This document shows positions 51,408 through 59,790 of a stretch of DNA of 64,000 nucleotides, one piece after another. A model generated the notes under the pieces. It made no database searches. It had not been told where the DNA came from and was given only the letters and a program-made list of their open reading frames with translations. Origin of the DNA: PALSA-1316 sp964499365 (GTDB taxonomy: Bacteria; Nitrospirota; Thermodesulfovibrionia; Thermodesulfovibrionales; UBA6898); assembly GCA_964499365.1 (NCBI GenBank), contig CAZCKU010000008.1:62001-126000 (forward strand), written 5' to 3'. The position numbers and the translations under genes were made by a program. Within the stretch, counting starts at the first letter, position 1. Each line of letters begins with the position of its first letter.

Positions 51408-52631
51408 ATGAAATTCGCAACAGCAGTGTTATTGTCTTTATTTCTTTTTTTTCCGCCTGAGGCTGCTGACGCTGCCGATATGATGCCGGGGGCAGGATCG
51501 GCGGGACCCGACGATCACCTGGCAGATCTCAGCCGCGGTATCCAGTTGAACCGCCAGAACAGCAGGGAGGCCGACCGGTATCTCAAAAGGGCCCTCTCGG
51601 CAGAGCCGTCGGACCCCCAGACCAATCTCGAACTCGGCATTTTTTACTATAACCGCGGGATCTATGCCGAGGCAGCAGACTATTTCGAGAACACCAGGGA
51701 ATTGGCACCCGGCTCTGAACACGCCCGGAAGGCCGATGAATACCTCGGGAAGATGCAGACGGGCAAAGAGGAAAAACGCTGGTCCCTCGGTATTTCGGCA
51801 GGAGGGCAGTATGACAGCAATGTAACCATCAGCGCGAACAACAGCCCGTTGCCGGAAGGTATCACGCGGAAGTCGGACTGGAAGACTCTTTTTTATCTGT
51901 CCGGGAGAGTCGCGCTGCTCAGGACAGAAAAAGCAGAGGCGTCTGCAGGATACAGTCTCTATCAGACGCTCCACAGCCAGCTGCATGATTATAATATTAC
52001 CCAGAATCTTGCTGACCTCACCTGCGGCTTCGACCTCAGCCCTGTCGTGCGGATCGGTGCCGCCTACCGGTTCGAACATATCCTTGTAGGAGGAAATGCC
52101 TATGACACGGGCCATTCCGTCGGACCTTCAGTTACCGTCTCTGAAGGCAAGGGATTTTCGACAGAACTGCAGTACCGGTATAAATACACCCGGTATAAAG
52201 ACGCAGCCCTGTTTGAAGGCAACGCCGACAGGAGCGGGCAGAACAGCCTTCTGGGGATAGTACAGACAGTGCCGCTCAGCGAGGCGGTCAGGGCAGAGAT
52301 CGGTTATGCCTACGACCGGGACCTCGCACGGGTGACCTACTGGAGATATGACGGCCACAAGGGGTCTGCTTCTCTGAATCTTGCCCTTCCGTCCCGGTTC
52401 TTCATGAACGTCTACGGCGAATACTATTCCAAAAATTATGACGGCCTCACCCCTCTGGCCGACAAGGCACGGAAAGACAGGACCTGGACTGCGTCGGTCT
52501 CTGTCACCAGGTTCTTTTCAGAGGCTGTCGGGGTATCCCTGAGTGAAACCTATATCAATAACCAGTCGAATATCGACGACTTTGATTACCAACGTTCCCT
52601 GACGAGTCTGTTGGTCCATGTGAGGTTCTGA
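51408..52631 (+). CDS. TPR-containing outer-membrane barrel protein
   Basis: 407-aa exported protein: signal peptide (about 1-22), TPR-like helices about 38-115 (NLELGIFYYNRGIYAEAADYFE), then a long amphipathic beta-rich C-terminal region ending in the barrel signature ...VHVRF with terminal Phe. This architecture recalls surface-export barrels (PgaA-like, or Slam-like DUF560), but the family is not fixed by reading alone. GGGAGGAG precedes the ATG. First of a three-gene set with a FecR-like protein and a lipoprotein. Confidence 0.8.
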   Translation: MKFATAVLLSLFLFFPPEAADAADMMPGAGSAGPDDHLADLSRGIQLNRQNSREADRYLKRALSAEPSDPQTNLELGIFYYNRGIYAEAADYFENTRELAPGSEHARKADEYLGKMQTGKEEKRWSLGISAGGQYDSNVTISANNSPLPEGITRKSDWKTLFYLSGRVALLRTEKAEASAGYSLYQTLHSQLHDYNITQNLADLTCGFDLSPVVRIGAAYRFEHILVGGNAYDTGHSVGPSVTVSEGKGFSTELQYRYKYTRYKDAALFEGNADRSGQNSLLGIVQTVPLSEAVRAEIGYAYDRDLARVTYWRYDGHKGSASLNLALPSRFFMNVYGEYYSKNYDGLTPLADKARKDRTWTASVSVTRFFSEAVGVSLSETYINNQSNIDDFDYQRSLTSLLVHVRF

Positions 52632-52632
52632 C

Positions 52633-53376
52633 ATGAAAAAAATACTTCTGCTGCTTGCTGCTGCCTTGATTGTGACCGCCGCCCGGGCTGACGCCGCCGG
52701 CGAGATCGGGAAGATCGTTGCCCTGAGGGGCAAGGCGACTACCGAAAGAAATAATACGCTGTTCGAAACAAAGGTAAAGGACGGCATCCAGCTCATCGAT
52801 GCCATTGCCACAAAGGAGTCCTCCAGGACCAAAATGCTTTTTGTGGATGACAGCATACTGACCATCGGAGAAAATACGCGCGTGGTGATAAAGGAGTTCA
52901 TCTCCCGCAAGGATGACCGGGGGAAGGCGATCTTCAATCTGATCGACGGCCGGATGCGGGCTGTTGTCGGCAGATCCGATCTCGAGGTGCACACGCCGAC
53001 CGTCGTGGCCGCAGCACGGGGAACTGTCATTTTTTTTGAAACAGGAGTGAAAGACGGGAAGAAATATACAACGGTAATCTCCCTCGAAGGAGCGGTCGAG
53101 ATCAGGAGCATAGACCCGACCGTGACCGGGACGGTCGTCCTTACCCCCGGGATGATGATCACGACACGGCAGGGCGAGGCACTCCCGGCTCCGGTTCATG
53201 CGCCCAAAGAGGCTGTCCAGGCCTCAGTTACGACCAGGCCGTCCCTGCCGCCGAAGGCACCTCCCCTCAGGGCCATAGCAGAGGCGCTCAGGACCGTGGC
53301 CCTTGCACCGAAGATAGACCAGCTGCCGCCGGTTCCGATCAAGAACCCGGTTGCGGTCGGTATCGTGTTCCCATAA
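52633..53376 (+). CDS. FecR-domain periplasmic protein
   Basis: 247-aa protein with signal peptide and a FecR-like beta domain: GEIGKIVALRGKATTER, DDSILTIGENTRVVIKEF and VHTPTVVAAARGTVIFF. The FecR domain without a sigma factor is often found with export barrels or as a peptidoglycan-side scaffold. The C-terminus is Pro/Ala-rich. It begins 2 nt after the barrel stop. Confidence 0.85.
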   Translation: MKKILLLLAAALIVTAARADAAGEIGKIVALRGKATTERNNTLFETKVKDGIQLIDAIATKESSRTKMLFVDDSILTIGENTRVVIKEFISRKDDRGKAIFNLIDGRMRAVVGRSDLEVHTPTVVAAARGTVIFFETGVKDGKKYTTVISLEGAVEIRSIDPTVTGTVVLTPGMMITTRQGEALPAPVHAPKEAVQASVTTRPSLPPKAPPLRAIAEALRTVALAPKIDQLPPVPIKNPVAVGIVFP

Positions 53377-53390
53377 CAGGAGGTATGATC

Positions 53391-54494
53391 ATGAAGATAT
53401 CCATGCAGGCGATAAAACTGTTTCTGGTCATCTCTCTTCTGCCGATGCTTTCGTGCGGCGGGGGAGGCAGTGCGACTGTCTCAGCCGGCAATACGACCGT
53501 TCAGGTGAATCTCCTCAGTTCAAAACAGTCTGTCACCGCCAATACGCTGCAGTTGACGACGCCCGCGACAGCCCCGTCGGGTGTCCGTTTCATCCGGATT
53601 ACGATCTCTGCCCTGGATATGCCTACGGTTGAACGGGAGGTTGATGTTGCCGGAAGGACCGATCTTGTCGAGACCTTCTATCTTCCCAACGGAAAGAACA
53701 GGCGCTTCCATGCCAGGGCGGTCGATGGCCTTGGCGGCAGCCTGTTCCAGGGGGATATTTCCGCAGACCTTGACGGAACCACAAAGAAGGTTGATATCCT
53801 GATGGGGGTCGACCTGTCCGGGATGTGGCAAATCTACCTGACACCCCAGGGAGGCTCTGAAGGGCCCCCGGACAGCATGTCCATAATCCAGACCGGAAAT
53901 GCGATAAGCGCCTCGACACGCGATGCGCAGAACAACGTGATATCCGCCGACGGTACCATTATCGGCAACGGGATCAAGCTGGTGAGTCGCCAGGTGGCCT
54001 GCGGCAATAGTGAAACAAGCGAGTATAAAGGGGCAGTGTTGCCCGACGGAACCGCCGGCGGCACGCGGGTGACGACCGGAGGATGCACGGCAGGCACGAC
54101 GACAGCGGCCTGGCGGATGAAACGGGAAGCGATTCCCCCCCTGCCTCCGCCGCCCCTCCCCGACGGCTTTCCCACGGATCTGCCTGCAGCTGACTACCTG
54201 ATCAGCACACAGGTCTGCGCCGGGGGCACCTGCAGCGGCGGCGGTTCCTTTACCGTCATCAACAGCGACATCCGTCAGTTCGCACAGCTCCTGATCAATG
54301 CCCTGACAACGGCGATAAATGAGTCCCTGAACAGCAATTGCGGCCAGACGTCAGGAGGCTGCAGCTGCATCTCGCCGATTATCACGTATGCCCCGTGGAA
54401 TGGCACCTCTTTTACAATCACCGACAGTTTTGACATTACGTGCGGCGGCAGCACCTCGGCGGTGTCTATACAGTACACGGTGATAAGACAGTAA
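53391..54494 (+). CDS. Secreted lipoprotein, unknown
   Basis: 367-aa lipoprotein (lipobox MLSC). Beta-rich, Ser/Thr/Gly-rich, with a polyproline stretch (IPPLPPPPLP, about residue 245) and several late cysteines (CAGGTCSGGG, CGQTSGGCSC). I recognise no family. I use the ATG at 53391 because AGGAGG is 7 nt away; the ATG at 53385 is too close to it. Probably a passenger or partner of the upstream barrel. Confidence 0.7.
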   Translation: MKISMQAIKLFLVISLLPMLSCGGGGSATVSAGNTTVQVNLLSSKQSVTANTLQLTTPATAPSGVRFIRITISALDMPTVEREVDVAGRTDLVETFYLPNGKNRRFHARAVDGLGGSLFQGDISADLDGTTKKVDILMGVDLSGMWQIYLTPQGGSEGPPDSMSIIQTGNAISASTRDAQNNVISADGTIIGNGIKLVSRQVACGNSETSEYKGAVLPDGTAGGTRVTTGGCTAGTTTAAWRMKREAIPPLPPPPLPDGFPTDLPAADYLISTQVCAGGTCSGGGSFTVINSDIRQFAQLLINALTTAINESLNSNCGQTSGGCSCISPIITYAPWNGTSFTITDSFDITCGGSTSAVSIQYTVIRQ

Positions 54495-54699
54495 CAGACA
54501 GGATAGCTGCCAGCGGGAGTGTTATCTCCGGAGCTGACCCCGCTGGCAGCATATCGTGATTGTAACCGGTCCCCCGCAGTTCAACCGCCTGACCTGAAAT
54601 GCTCATTCGTTCCTGCACATACCCTCCCTCGGCTTTGTCCTGGTATCTGGCCGGACTGCCTACATACGCCGTCCTTCCTGCGGGGACCCTATGAGTAAT

Positions 54700-54723
54700 A
54701 ATTCCCCAGCATGCTGGGGAATT
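54700..54723. other. Perfect 24-nt palindrome
   Basis: AATTCCCCAGCATGCTGGGGAATT, fully self-complementary, with a TT continuing after it. It can form a terminator-like hairpin or be a protein site. Confidence 0.6.
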
Positions 54724-54808
54724 TTGGGACGCCGGACTGCCCTGCATGCCGGCATCACCCCCAAAAGCCCTCTGTAGCATGCCCCTGACGATGGCATCAT
54801 CCTTGCTG

Positions 54809-54814
54809 TATAAA
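54809..54814 (+). promoter_or_regulatory. Candidate -10 box for the receiver-like gene
   Basis: TATAAA ends 8 nt before the ATG at 54822, giving an almost leaderless start. A weak CTGACG -35 (54785-54790) lies 18 nt upstream. Confidence 0.4.
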
Positions 54815-54821
54815 AAATACC

Positions 54822-55178
54822 ATGACAGACGTCCTTCTCTGCTCAAATAACCAGCTTCTGGCAAAAAGCCTCTACGGCATGCTGCGGGATGAAGGCTATT
54901 CGGTCGAGACAGCCGACCATCCGGCCATGGCCGTCCAGATGGCGATCCGCAAGGAATATACCGCGCTGATTATTGATTTTGAACCTTTCGGTCTTTCTGT
55001 CGATGACGCGGTCCGGATCATCAGGACCATCAGACCGGAGATAACCGTCCTGTTCATCGGACACGATGCAGCAGATGAAGCCCATTCATGTGACGGCCTC
55101 AGTATAGAGGCCCCCGTCGACCTTGCTGAATTCAGGCAGACGATTCAGGCCATGCATCGTCTGAAATGCGCAAAATAA
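54822..55178 (+). CDS. Receiver-like protein
   Basis: 118-aa protein with a CheY-like fold outline: VLLCSNNQLLAKSLYGMLRD and ALIIDFEPFGLSVDDAVRII. The usual phospho-Asp may be in IIDFE; the N-terminal acidic pair is absent (LLCSNN), so it is probably a degenerate receiver acting by binding rather than phosphorylation. It precedes the corrinoid island by 27 nt. Confidence 0.7.
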   Translation: MTDVLLCSNNQLLAKSLYGMLRDEGYSVETADHPAMAVQMAIRKEYTALIIDFEPFGLSVDDAVRIIRTIRPEITVLFIGHDAADEAHSCDGLSIEAPVDLAEFRQTIQAMHRLKCAK

Positions 55179-55205
55179 ATTCTTTCATAAGGGGGCAGTG
55201 AACCA

Positions 55206-56246
55206 ATGGAACCACGCGAGATCATCCTCAAGGCCTTTGAAGGCGGCAGACCCGAACGGGTGCCGGTAACGCTCTTCGGCGGCGGCATGTGGAGCATCAA
55301 GGACTATGGCTCGACGTTTGAAGAGCTCGGAAAAGACGCAGCAAAGATGGCAGACATGTGCATCAGGGAGGCTGAAAGGATCAGGAGCGACGTCATCTAT
55401 GTGGGTTCCGGATATAACAACTTCCATGCCTCATCACTGGGCACCGCCTTTGGCTGCGGGATAAAATACCGTGAAGTCGGCGCGCCTGACCTGACCTCTC
55501 ATTTTGTCGCCTCCGAAGAAGACATCGACAAACTGAATATGGACGACCTCTTCAAAGACCCTGTCATCAAGAACGTCTTTGATGCAGTCAGGATCGTCAA
55601 AAAGGAGATCGGCAAAAAATATCTGGTGACCATGACCTGCTGGGGACCGTTCACGCTCGCGGCCCGTTTCGTGGGGGAGGAGACCTTCATGAAGGCGACC
55701 TTCAAGAAGCCGGCCTTCGTCGAAAAGATGGTCAATTTCTGCGCTGACCTGCTGATCCATCTGTATGAGCCGCTCGTCAGCGACGGCTCGATTGAATGCC
55801 TCAGTATCGCGGACCCGACTGCCTCGGGCGATCTGATCAACCCGAAACAGATGGCGAGGTTTGCGGTCCCGCCTTTGAAGAAGATGAGTGACTGGGCAAA
55901 ATCGAAGAACGCGCACACCATCCTCCATATCTGCGGCAACACCGGCGACCGGCTTGAGCAGTTCATCGACACCGGCTGCAGCAGCATCTTCTTTGATCAG
56001 AAGGTCGATATAGCCAAGGCCAAGGAAGTGCTGTACGGCAAAATGTCCTTCGGCGGCAACGTCGCCCCTGTCCATGTGCTGCTGAACAAGACCGCGGCCG
56101 AGGTCGAGGCGGCCTGCAAAGAGGTGATCGAGATTGCCGGGAGGGACGGCGGTTTCATCCTTGTCCCGGGCTGCGACATCCCGCCGACGATCCCGTATGA
56201 AAATCTCAAGATGTTTCACGATACGGCCTTCAACTGGAAATACTGA
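55206..56246 (+). CDS. UroD/MtaA-family methyltransferase 1
   Basis: 346-aa TIM-barrel protein of the uroporphyrinogen decarboxylase/MtaA-MtbA group. Zinc ligands are H241 and C243 in ILHICGNTGD and C323 in VPGCDIP, which is how MtaA-type corrinoid:methyl-acceptor methyltransferases bind Zn and activate a thiol. It may move methyl groups to or from the corrinoid protein. Starts the island; the next gene lies after a repeat. Confidence 0.88.
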   Translation: MEPREIILKAFEGGRPERVPVTLFGGGMWSIKDYGSTFEELGKDAAKMADMCIREAERIRSDVIYVGSGYNNFHASSLGTAFGCGIKYREVGAPDLTSHFVASEEDIDKLNMDDLFKDPVIKNVFDAVRIVKKEIGKKYLVTMTCWGPFTLAARFVGEETFMKATFKKPAFVEKMVNFCADLLIHLYEPLVSDGSIECLSIADPTASGDLINPKQMARFAVPPLKKMSDWAKSKNAHTILHICGNTGDRLEQFIDTGCSSIFFDQKVDIAKAKEVLYGKMSFGGNVAPVHVLLNKTAAEVEAACKEVIEIAGRDGGFILVPGCDIPPTIPYENLKMFHDTAFNWKY

Positions 56247-56279
56247 GGATATATACATACGTAATCGGAATTATCATTA

Positions 56280-56380
56280 GAAAATCCCTCCTAACCCTGC
56301 CTAACGGACAGGCAGGCTCCCTTTTCCTAAGGGAGGGATAATTCCCCTCTTTGGCAAAGAGGGGTGAGGGGAGATTTTCT
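56280..56380. repeat. Modular palindromic repeat, copy B
   Basis: AAAATCCCTCCTAACC..., inner CTGCC/GGCAGG stem, CTTTTCCTAAGG module, then CCCCTCTTTGGCAAAGAGGGG and GGGGAGATTTTC. Same modules as copies A and C. Confidence 0.88.
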
Positions 56381-56467
56381 GAGTGAGTCACCCTTACGTA
56401 TGGTCTTGATGGAAGGAGGTGAGCAGGCGCTTGACAGGGAGTTGACCACAGACGTACGGAGGCAGCG

Positions 56468-56980
56468 ATGGGATTATTTGATTTTATCAGAAAGCTTCTG
56501 GCCGTAGAGCCGGAAAAAACAACAAGGGAGGAATCACCAATGGCAGAGAAGATGACAGTCGAGCAGGTCAATGCGTACATGAAAGAGAAATGCGGGTTTG
56601 TCCCGAGGATGTTCCAGATCATCAACACGGTCACCCCGGACCCGGGCAGAACGTTTGCGGATTTCTATGAAAGCATATTCGGCGACGGTGCGATCTCCAG
56701 AAAGAACAAGGAACTCATGTTCATGTCAGGCGGCGTGGCCTACTGCTCACCGCGCTGCATCATCCATGCTATCCCGGCCGTCAATGCCGGAGCAACAGAC
56801 GGCGAGATTTTCGAAGCTGCTGCCGTCGGCATGATCCTGGCGGGTTTTGTTCCGGGCGGTCCCGGCATCCCCTACGCCTTCGAATATGCCCTCAAGTGTG
56901 TCGATATGGTTGCGAAGTACCGCAAGGGAGAGTCCTGGGAGTACCTGCCGGCTCCGAAGTTTGATCACGGCGTCTTTTAG
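56468..56980 (+). CDS. Carboxymuconolactone decarboxylase (AhpD-like) protein
   Basis: 170-aa (or 146-aa) helical protein of the CMD/AhpD type. The redox motif is YCSPRCIIHA with C-x3-C-x2-H, slightly unlike the usual C-x2-C-x3-H, and the helix PGIPYAFEYALKCVDMV follows. Two starts each have a Shine-Dalgarno: 56468 (GGAGG) and 56540 (GGGAGG). The extra N-terminal 24 aa are amphipathic (GLFDFIRKLLA). Role in the corrinoid operon unknown; a redox or electrophile-handling function is possible. Confidence 0.83.
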   Translation: MGLFDFIRKLLAVEPEKTTREESPMAEKMTVEQVNAYMKEKCGFVPRMFQIINTVTPDPGRTFADFYESIFGDGAISRKNKELMFMSGGVAYCSPRCIIHAIPAVNAGATDGEIFEAAAVGMILAGFVPGGPGIPYAFEYALKCVDMVAKYRKGESWEYLPAPKFDHGVF

Positions 56981-57001
56981 GGTGTAACAAAGGACAAAAA
57001 A

Positions 57002-57036
57002 GGGGCAGCCTGTTCTTGCGGAACAAGGGCTGCCCT
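57002..57036 (+). other. Strong intercistronic hairpin
   Basis: GGGCAGCC/GGCTGCCC with an inner TGTTC/GAACA stem. No T-run follows, so it is more likely an RNA-processing or stability element than a terminator; the next gene starts at 57086. Confidence 0.55.
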
Positions 57037-57085
57037 GAGTTTCACGACGCTTTATTTTACCACAATTTCCTTAAAAGGAGACAGA

Positions 57086-58045
57086 ATGTTTACATTCGAG
57101 AAGGAACAGAGGATATTCACGATCGGCGGGATCAGAATCGGCGGGCAGCCCGGCGAAAACCCCCCGCTGATGATCGCCTCGCTGTTCCATAATAAGGACA
57201 GTGTCACAAAGACAGACCGGAAAGGCAGCTTCGACCGTGAGAGAACAAAGGAGATGCTGAAACAGATGGAGCAGATCTCTGCCGCAACCGGAGTGCCTGG
57301 CATGGTTGCCATGGTGGCAAACACACCGGACGAGGCAAAGCTCTATATAGATTTTTATCTCGAAAACACCACGATGCCCTTCGGCATCGACATGTGGGTG
57401 GCCGAACAGAGGGCAAAGGCAACAGAATACGTTTCGAAACTGGGGGTCCAGGACAAGTTCCTCTACAACAGCATCACCCCGTGGGACAAGGACATCCCGG
57501 GCCAGGTGAAACGGCTGAAGGACCTCGGCATAAAACATGTTGTTATACAGGCGTTCGACGACCAGGACCAGTCTCCCGCGGGCCGGCTGAAGTCTCTCGA
57601 AGCGATTCTCGCGCAGGGGGCAGACTCGTTCGAAACGATCATTGTTGATACGTCCGTCATGAACATGCCCTCGACCTCTTTTTCTCTCGTCGCCAACCGG
57701 ATGATCAAGGAAAAGCATGGACTGCCGTGTGGCGGCGCCTATTCTAACGGCACCCATATGTGGAAAGAATGCAAGGAGGCGTGGGGACTCGACGGGTTCA
57801 AGGCGATGGACGCTGTCGTGCAGGGGATGTCCTCCGCCCTCTGGTCGGACTTCAACTTCTGCGGCCCTGCCATCACCGCGCCGAGGGTCTTCCCTGCCGT
57901 CGCAAGCGCCAACATACTGCTTTCAACGCTCGTCTATGATGAAACCGGCATCATCTATGACTCACCGGAACTGCCGATACGAAAAATGTTCGGTGATTTT
58001 ATTACGAAGCTGACCGAGGGCGGGTCACGGAAAAAAGGCAAATAA
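57086..58045 (+). CDS. MtrH-like methyltransferase
   Basis: 319-aa protein of the MtrH/tetrahydromethanopterin S-methyltransferase subunit H family, which in bacteria moves methyl groups between a corrinoid protein and tetrahydrofolate. Visible are IGGIRIGGQPGENPPLMIASLF, KSLEAILAQGADSF and FKAMDAVVQGMSS. AAAGGAGA precedes the ATG. It is between the CMD gene and the second MtaA-type gene. Confidence 0.85.
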   Translation: MFTFEKEQRIFTIGGIRIGGQPGENPPLMIASLFHNKDSVTKTDRKGSFDRERTKEMLKQMEQISAATGVPGMVAMVANTPDEAKLYIDFYLENTTMPFGIDMWVAEQRAKATEYVSKLGVQDKFLYNSITPWDKDIPGQVKRLKDLGIKHVVIQAFDDQDQSPAGRLKSLEAILAQGADSFETIIVDTSVMNMPSTSFSLVANRMIKEKHGLPCGGAYSNGTHMWKECKEAWGLDGFKAMDAVVQGMSSALWSDFNFCGPAITAPRVFPAVASANILLSTLVYDETGIIYDSPELPIRKMFGDFITKLTEGGSRKKGK

Positions 58046-58071
58046 CACTTCTGAAAGGAGAATCACCTTTA

Positions 58072-59100
58072 ATGAATTCACGTGAAAGAGTCTTAAGTCT
58101 ATTCAGGAAGGAAACGATAGACAGGGTCCCCTGCTTCAGCGGCATGGGCAACATCACCGAGGCGGGCATCAATAAACTCGGCTACAAATTTGCGGGCATC
58201 CACCTCGATGCAAAGCAGATGGCCGAAACCGCGGCGACGACCTACAAACTGTTCGGATACGAGTGCGGGGTCGTCCCGGTAGACCTCTGCGTCGAAGCAG
58301 AGGCCATGGGGTGCCAGATCAATGTGTATCCTCATGCCGAAGGCATCCTGTATCCGACCATCAAGGAGAAACTTATCCATAACGAGGCAGAAATGGATAC
58401 GATAACCCTCCCGGCCGACCTCGGCGAGAAGGGCCGTGTGCCCCTGCTCCGGGAGGCGATCAGACTGCTCAAGGCAGATATCGGCAGCGATGTCGCCATC
58501 GGGTCATATGTCCTCGGGCCCTTCACCCTTGCCGGCCAGATCATGGAGCTGAACGACCTGCTGAAACTCTCGTTCAAGAAGGCGGACAAGGTCGCAAAGC
58601 TGCTCGATCTCATGGCAGATGCAATCATCATCGTCGCGAAAGAATACGAGAAGGCCGGGGTCGATTATATAACGGTCAGGGAAATGGGAGCCACCAGCGA
58701 TGTCCTGAGCCCCCGGGTATTCAAGAACCTGATCATGCCGCCGCTCCAGAAGGTCATCAAAGAGATCTCGGTATTTTCGGTGCTGCATATCTGCGGCAAG
58801 ACCAATGACATCGTCACCGCAATGATGGATGCCGGTCCGACGGCGATCAGTGTCGAGCAGAAGAACGACGTGGCCGAGTCACGGAAGAAACTCGGTGACG
58901 GCGCGCTCATCTTCGGCAACTTTGACGCCTACAATGTCCTGGTTTCAGGGAGCGAGGAACTCGTCCGCTCTACTATGAGGAAATGCATCGACGACGGTGT
59001 CAACGCGGTATGGCCGGGCTGCGATATCTGGCCGACCGTGCCCCCCGCCAACATGACCGCAATGATGGATGAAATAAAAACTTACGGAGGTAAAAAGTAA
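58072..59100 (+). CDS. UroD/MtaA-family methyltransferase 2
   Basis: 342-aa protein paralogous in family to the one at 55206 but clearly divergent. Zinc ligands are H239 and C241 (LHICGKTND) and C317 (WPGCDIWP). The stop overlaps the corrinoid-protein ATG by one nt (TAATG), so it is the closest partner of that protein. It may use a different methyl substrate from copy 1. Confidence 0.9.
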   Translation: MNSRERVLSLFRKETIDRVPCFSGMGNITEAGINKLGYKFAGIHLDAKQMAETAATTYKLFGYECGVVPVDLCVEAEAMGCQINVYPHAEGILYPTIKEKLIHNEAEMDTITLPADLGEKGRVPLLREAIRLLKADIGSDVAIGSYVLGPFTLAGQIMELNDLLKLSFKKADKVAKLLDLMADAIIIVAKEYEKAGVDYITVREMGATSDVLSPRVFKNLIMPPLQKVIKEISVFSVLHICGKTNDIVTAMMDAGPTAISVEQKNDVAESRKKLGDGALIFGNFDAYNVLVSGSEELVRSTMRKCIDDGVNAVWPGCDIWPTVPPANMTAMMDEIKTYGGKK

Positions 59101-59783
59101 TGGCAGATGAAGCCCGCAAAAAGGAAATTTATGAAAAGCTCAGAAACGGTGTCATCCAGTATGACGAGGATGCCTGCAGGGAAGGTGCCCAGGAGGCGAT
59201 AGACGCGGGGCTCGATGCCAATGAGGCGATCTTCGACGGCCTGGTCTCCGGCATGGAAGAAGTCGGCCGGCTCTTCGAGGCGCAGGAATACTTCGTGCCC
59301 GAAATCCTGATGTGCGCCGACGCGCTCTACGCAGGGCTGGACATTCTCAAGCCGCACTGCAAGCAGATGGATCTCGGGGTCAGGGGTTCAGTCGTCATCG
59401 GGACGGTTGAAGGCGACGTCCATGACATCGGCAAAAACCTTGTCAAGATGATGTTCGACGTTGCAGGGTTCAATGTCTACGACCTCGGCCGGGACGTCCC
59501 CCTCGACAAGTTTGTCGACGAGCAGCTCAAGACCGACTCCGAACTCGTCTGCCTGTCGGCGATGATGACGACCTCCATGGTCGGTATGCCGACGGTCATC
59601 GAGAAGATCAAGGCGAAGAACCCCGACTGCATGATTATGATCGGCGGGGCGCCGACTTCAAAGGACCTCGCCGACAAATGGGGTGCGGACGGCTATGCAG
59701 AAGACGCAAGCAACGCACTCAAGGAGGCGATCAAGATGGTCGGCTTCCTCAAGAAACTGAGGGACGAGAAGCTGCAGAAATAG
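59100..59783 (+). CDS. Corrinoid (cobalamin-binding) methyl-carrier protein
   Basis: 227-aa MtaC/MtbC-like protein. N-terminal helical cap (about 10-85) and a B12-binding domain with the base-off ligand motif GDVHDIGKN (H108) and later MIGGAPTSKDLADKWGADGY. It carries the methyl group on cobalt between the methyltransferases. Its start is coupled to the upstream MtaA-like gene. Confidence 0.95.
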   Translation: MADEARKKEIYEKLRNGVIQYDEDACREGAQEAIDAGLDANEAIFDGLVSGMEEVGRLFEAQEYFVPEILMCADALYAGLDILKPHCKQMDLGVRGSVVIGTVEGDVHDIGKNLVKMMFDVAGFNVYDLGRDVPLDKFVDEQLKTDSELVCLSAMMTTSMVGMPTVIEKIKAKNPDCMIMIGGAPTSKDLADKWGADGYAEDASNALKEAIKMVGFLKKLRDEKLQK

Positions 59784-59790
59784 GCACCGG

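Larger units (their letters stand above)
54495..54821. other. 327-nt gap: hairpins, no gene
   Basis: Holds a 12-bp inverted repeat GCTGCCAGCGGG/CCCGCTGGCAGC (54506-54517 and 54539-54550) and the 24-nt palindrome at 54700-54723. No supported ORF or RNA gene. Confidence 0.6.

Noticed and set aside
54506..54550. Terminator after the lipoprotein operon
   Set aside because: The 12-bp stem is perfect but no T-run follows, so I list it only as an inverted repeat.
55179..57085. Cobalamin riboswitch upstream of the corrinoid genes
   Set aside because: No B12 box or long structured leader was seen; the first gene starts 27 nt after the previous one.
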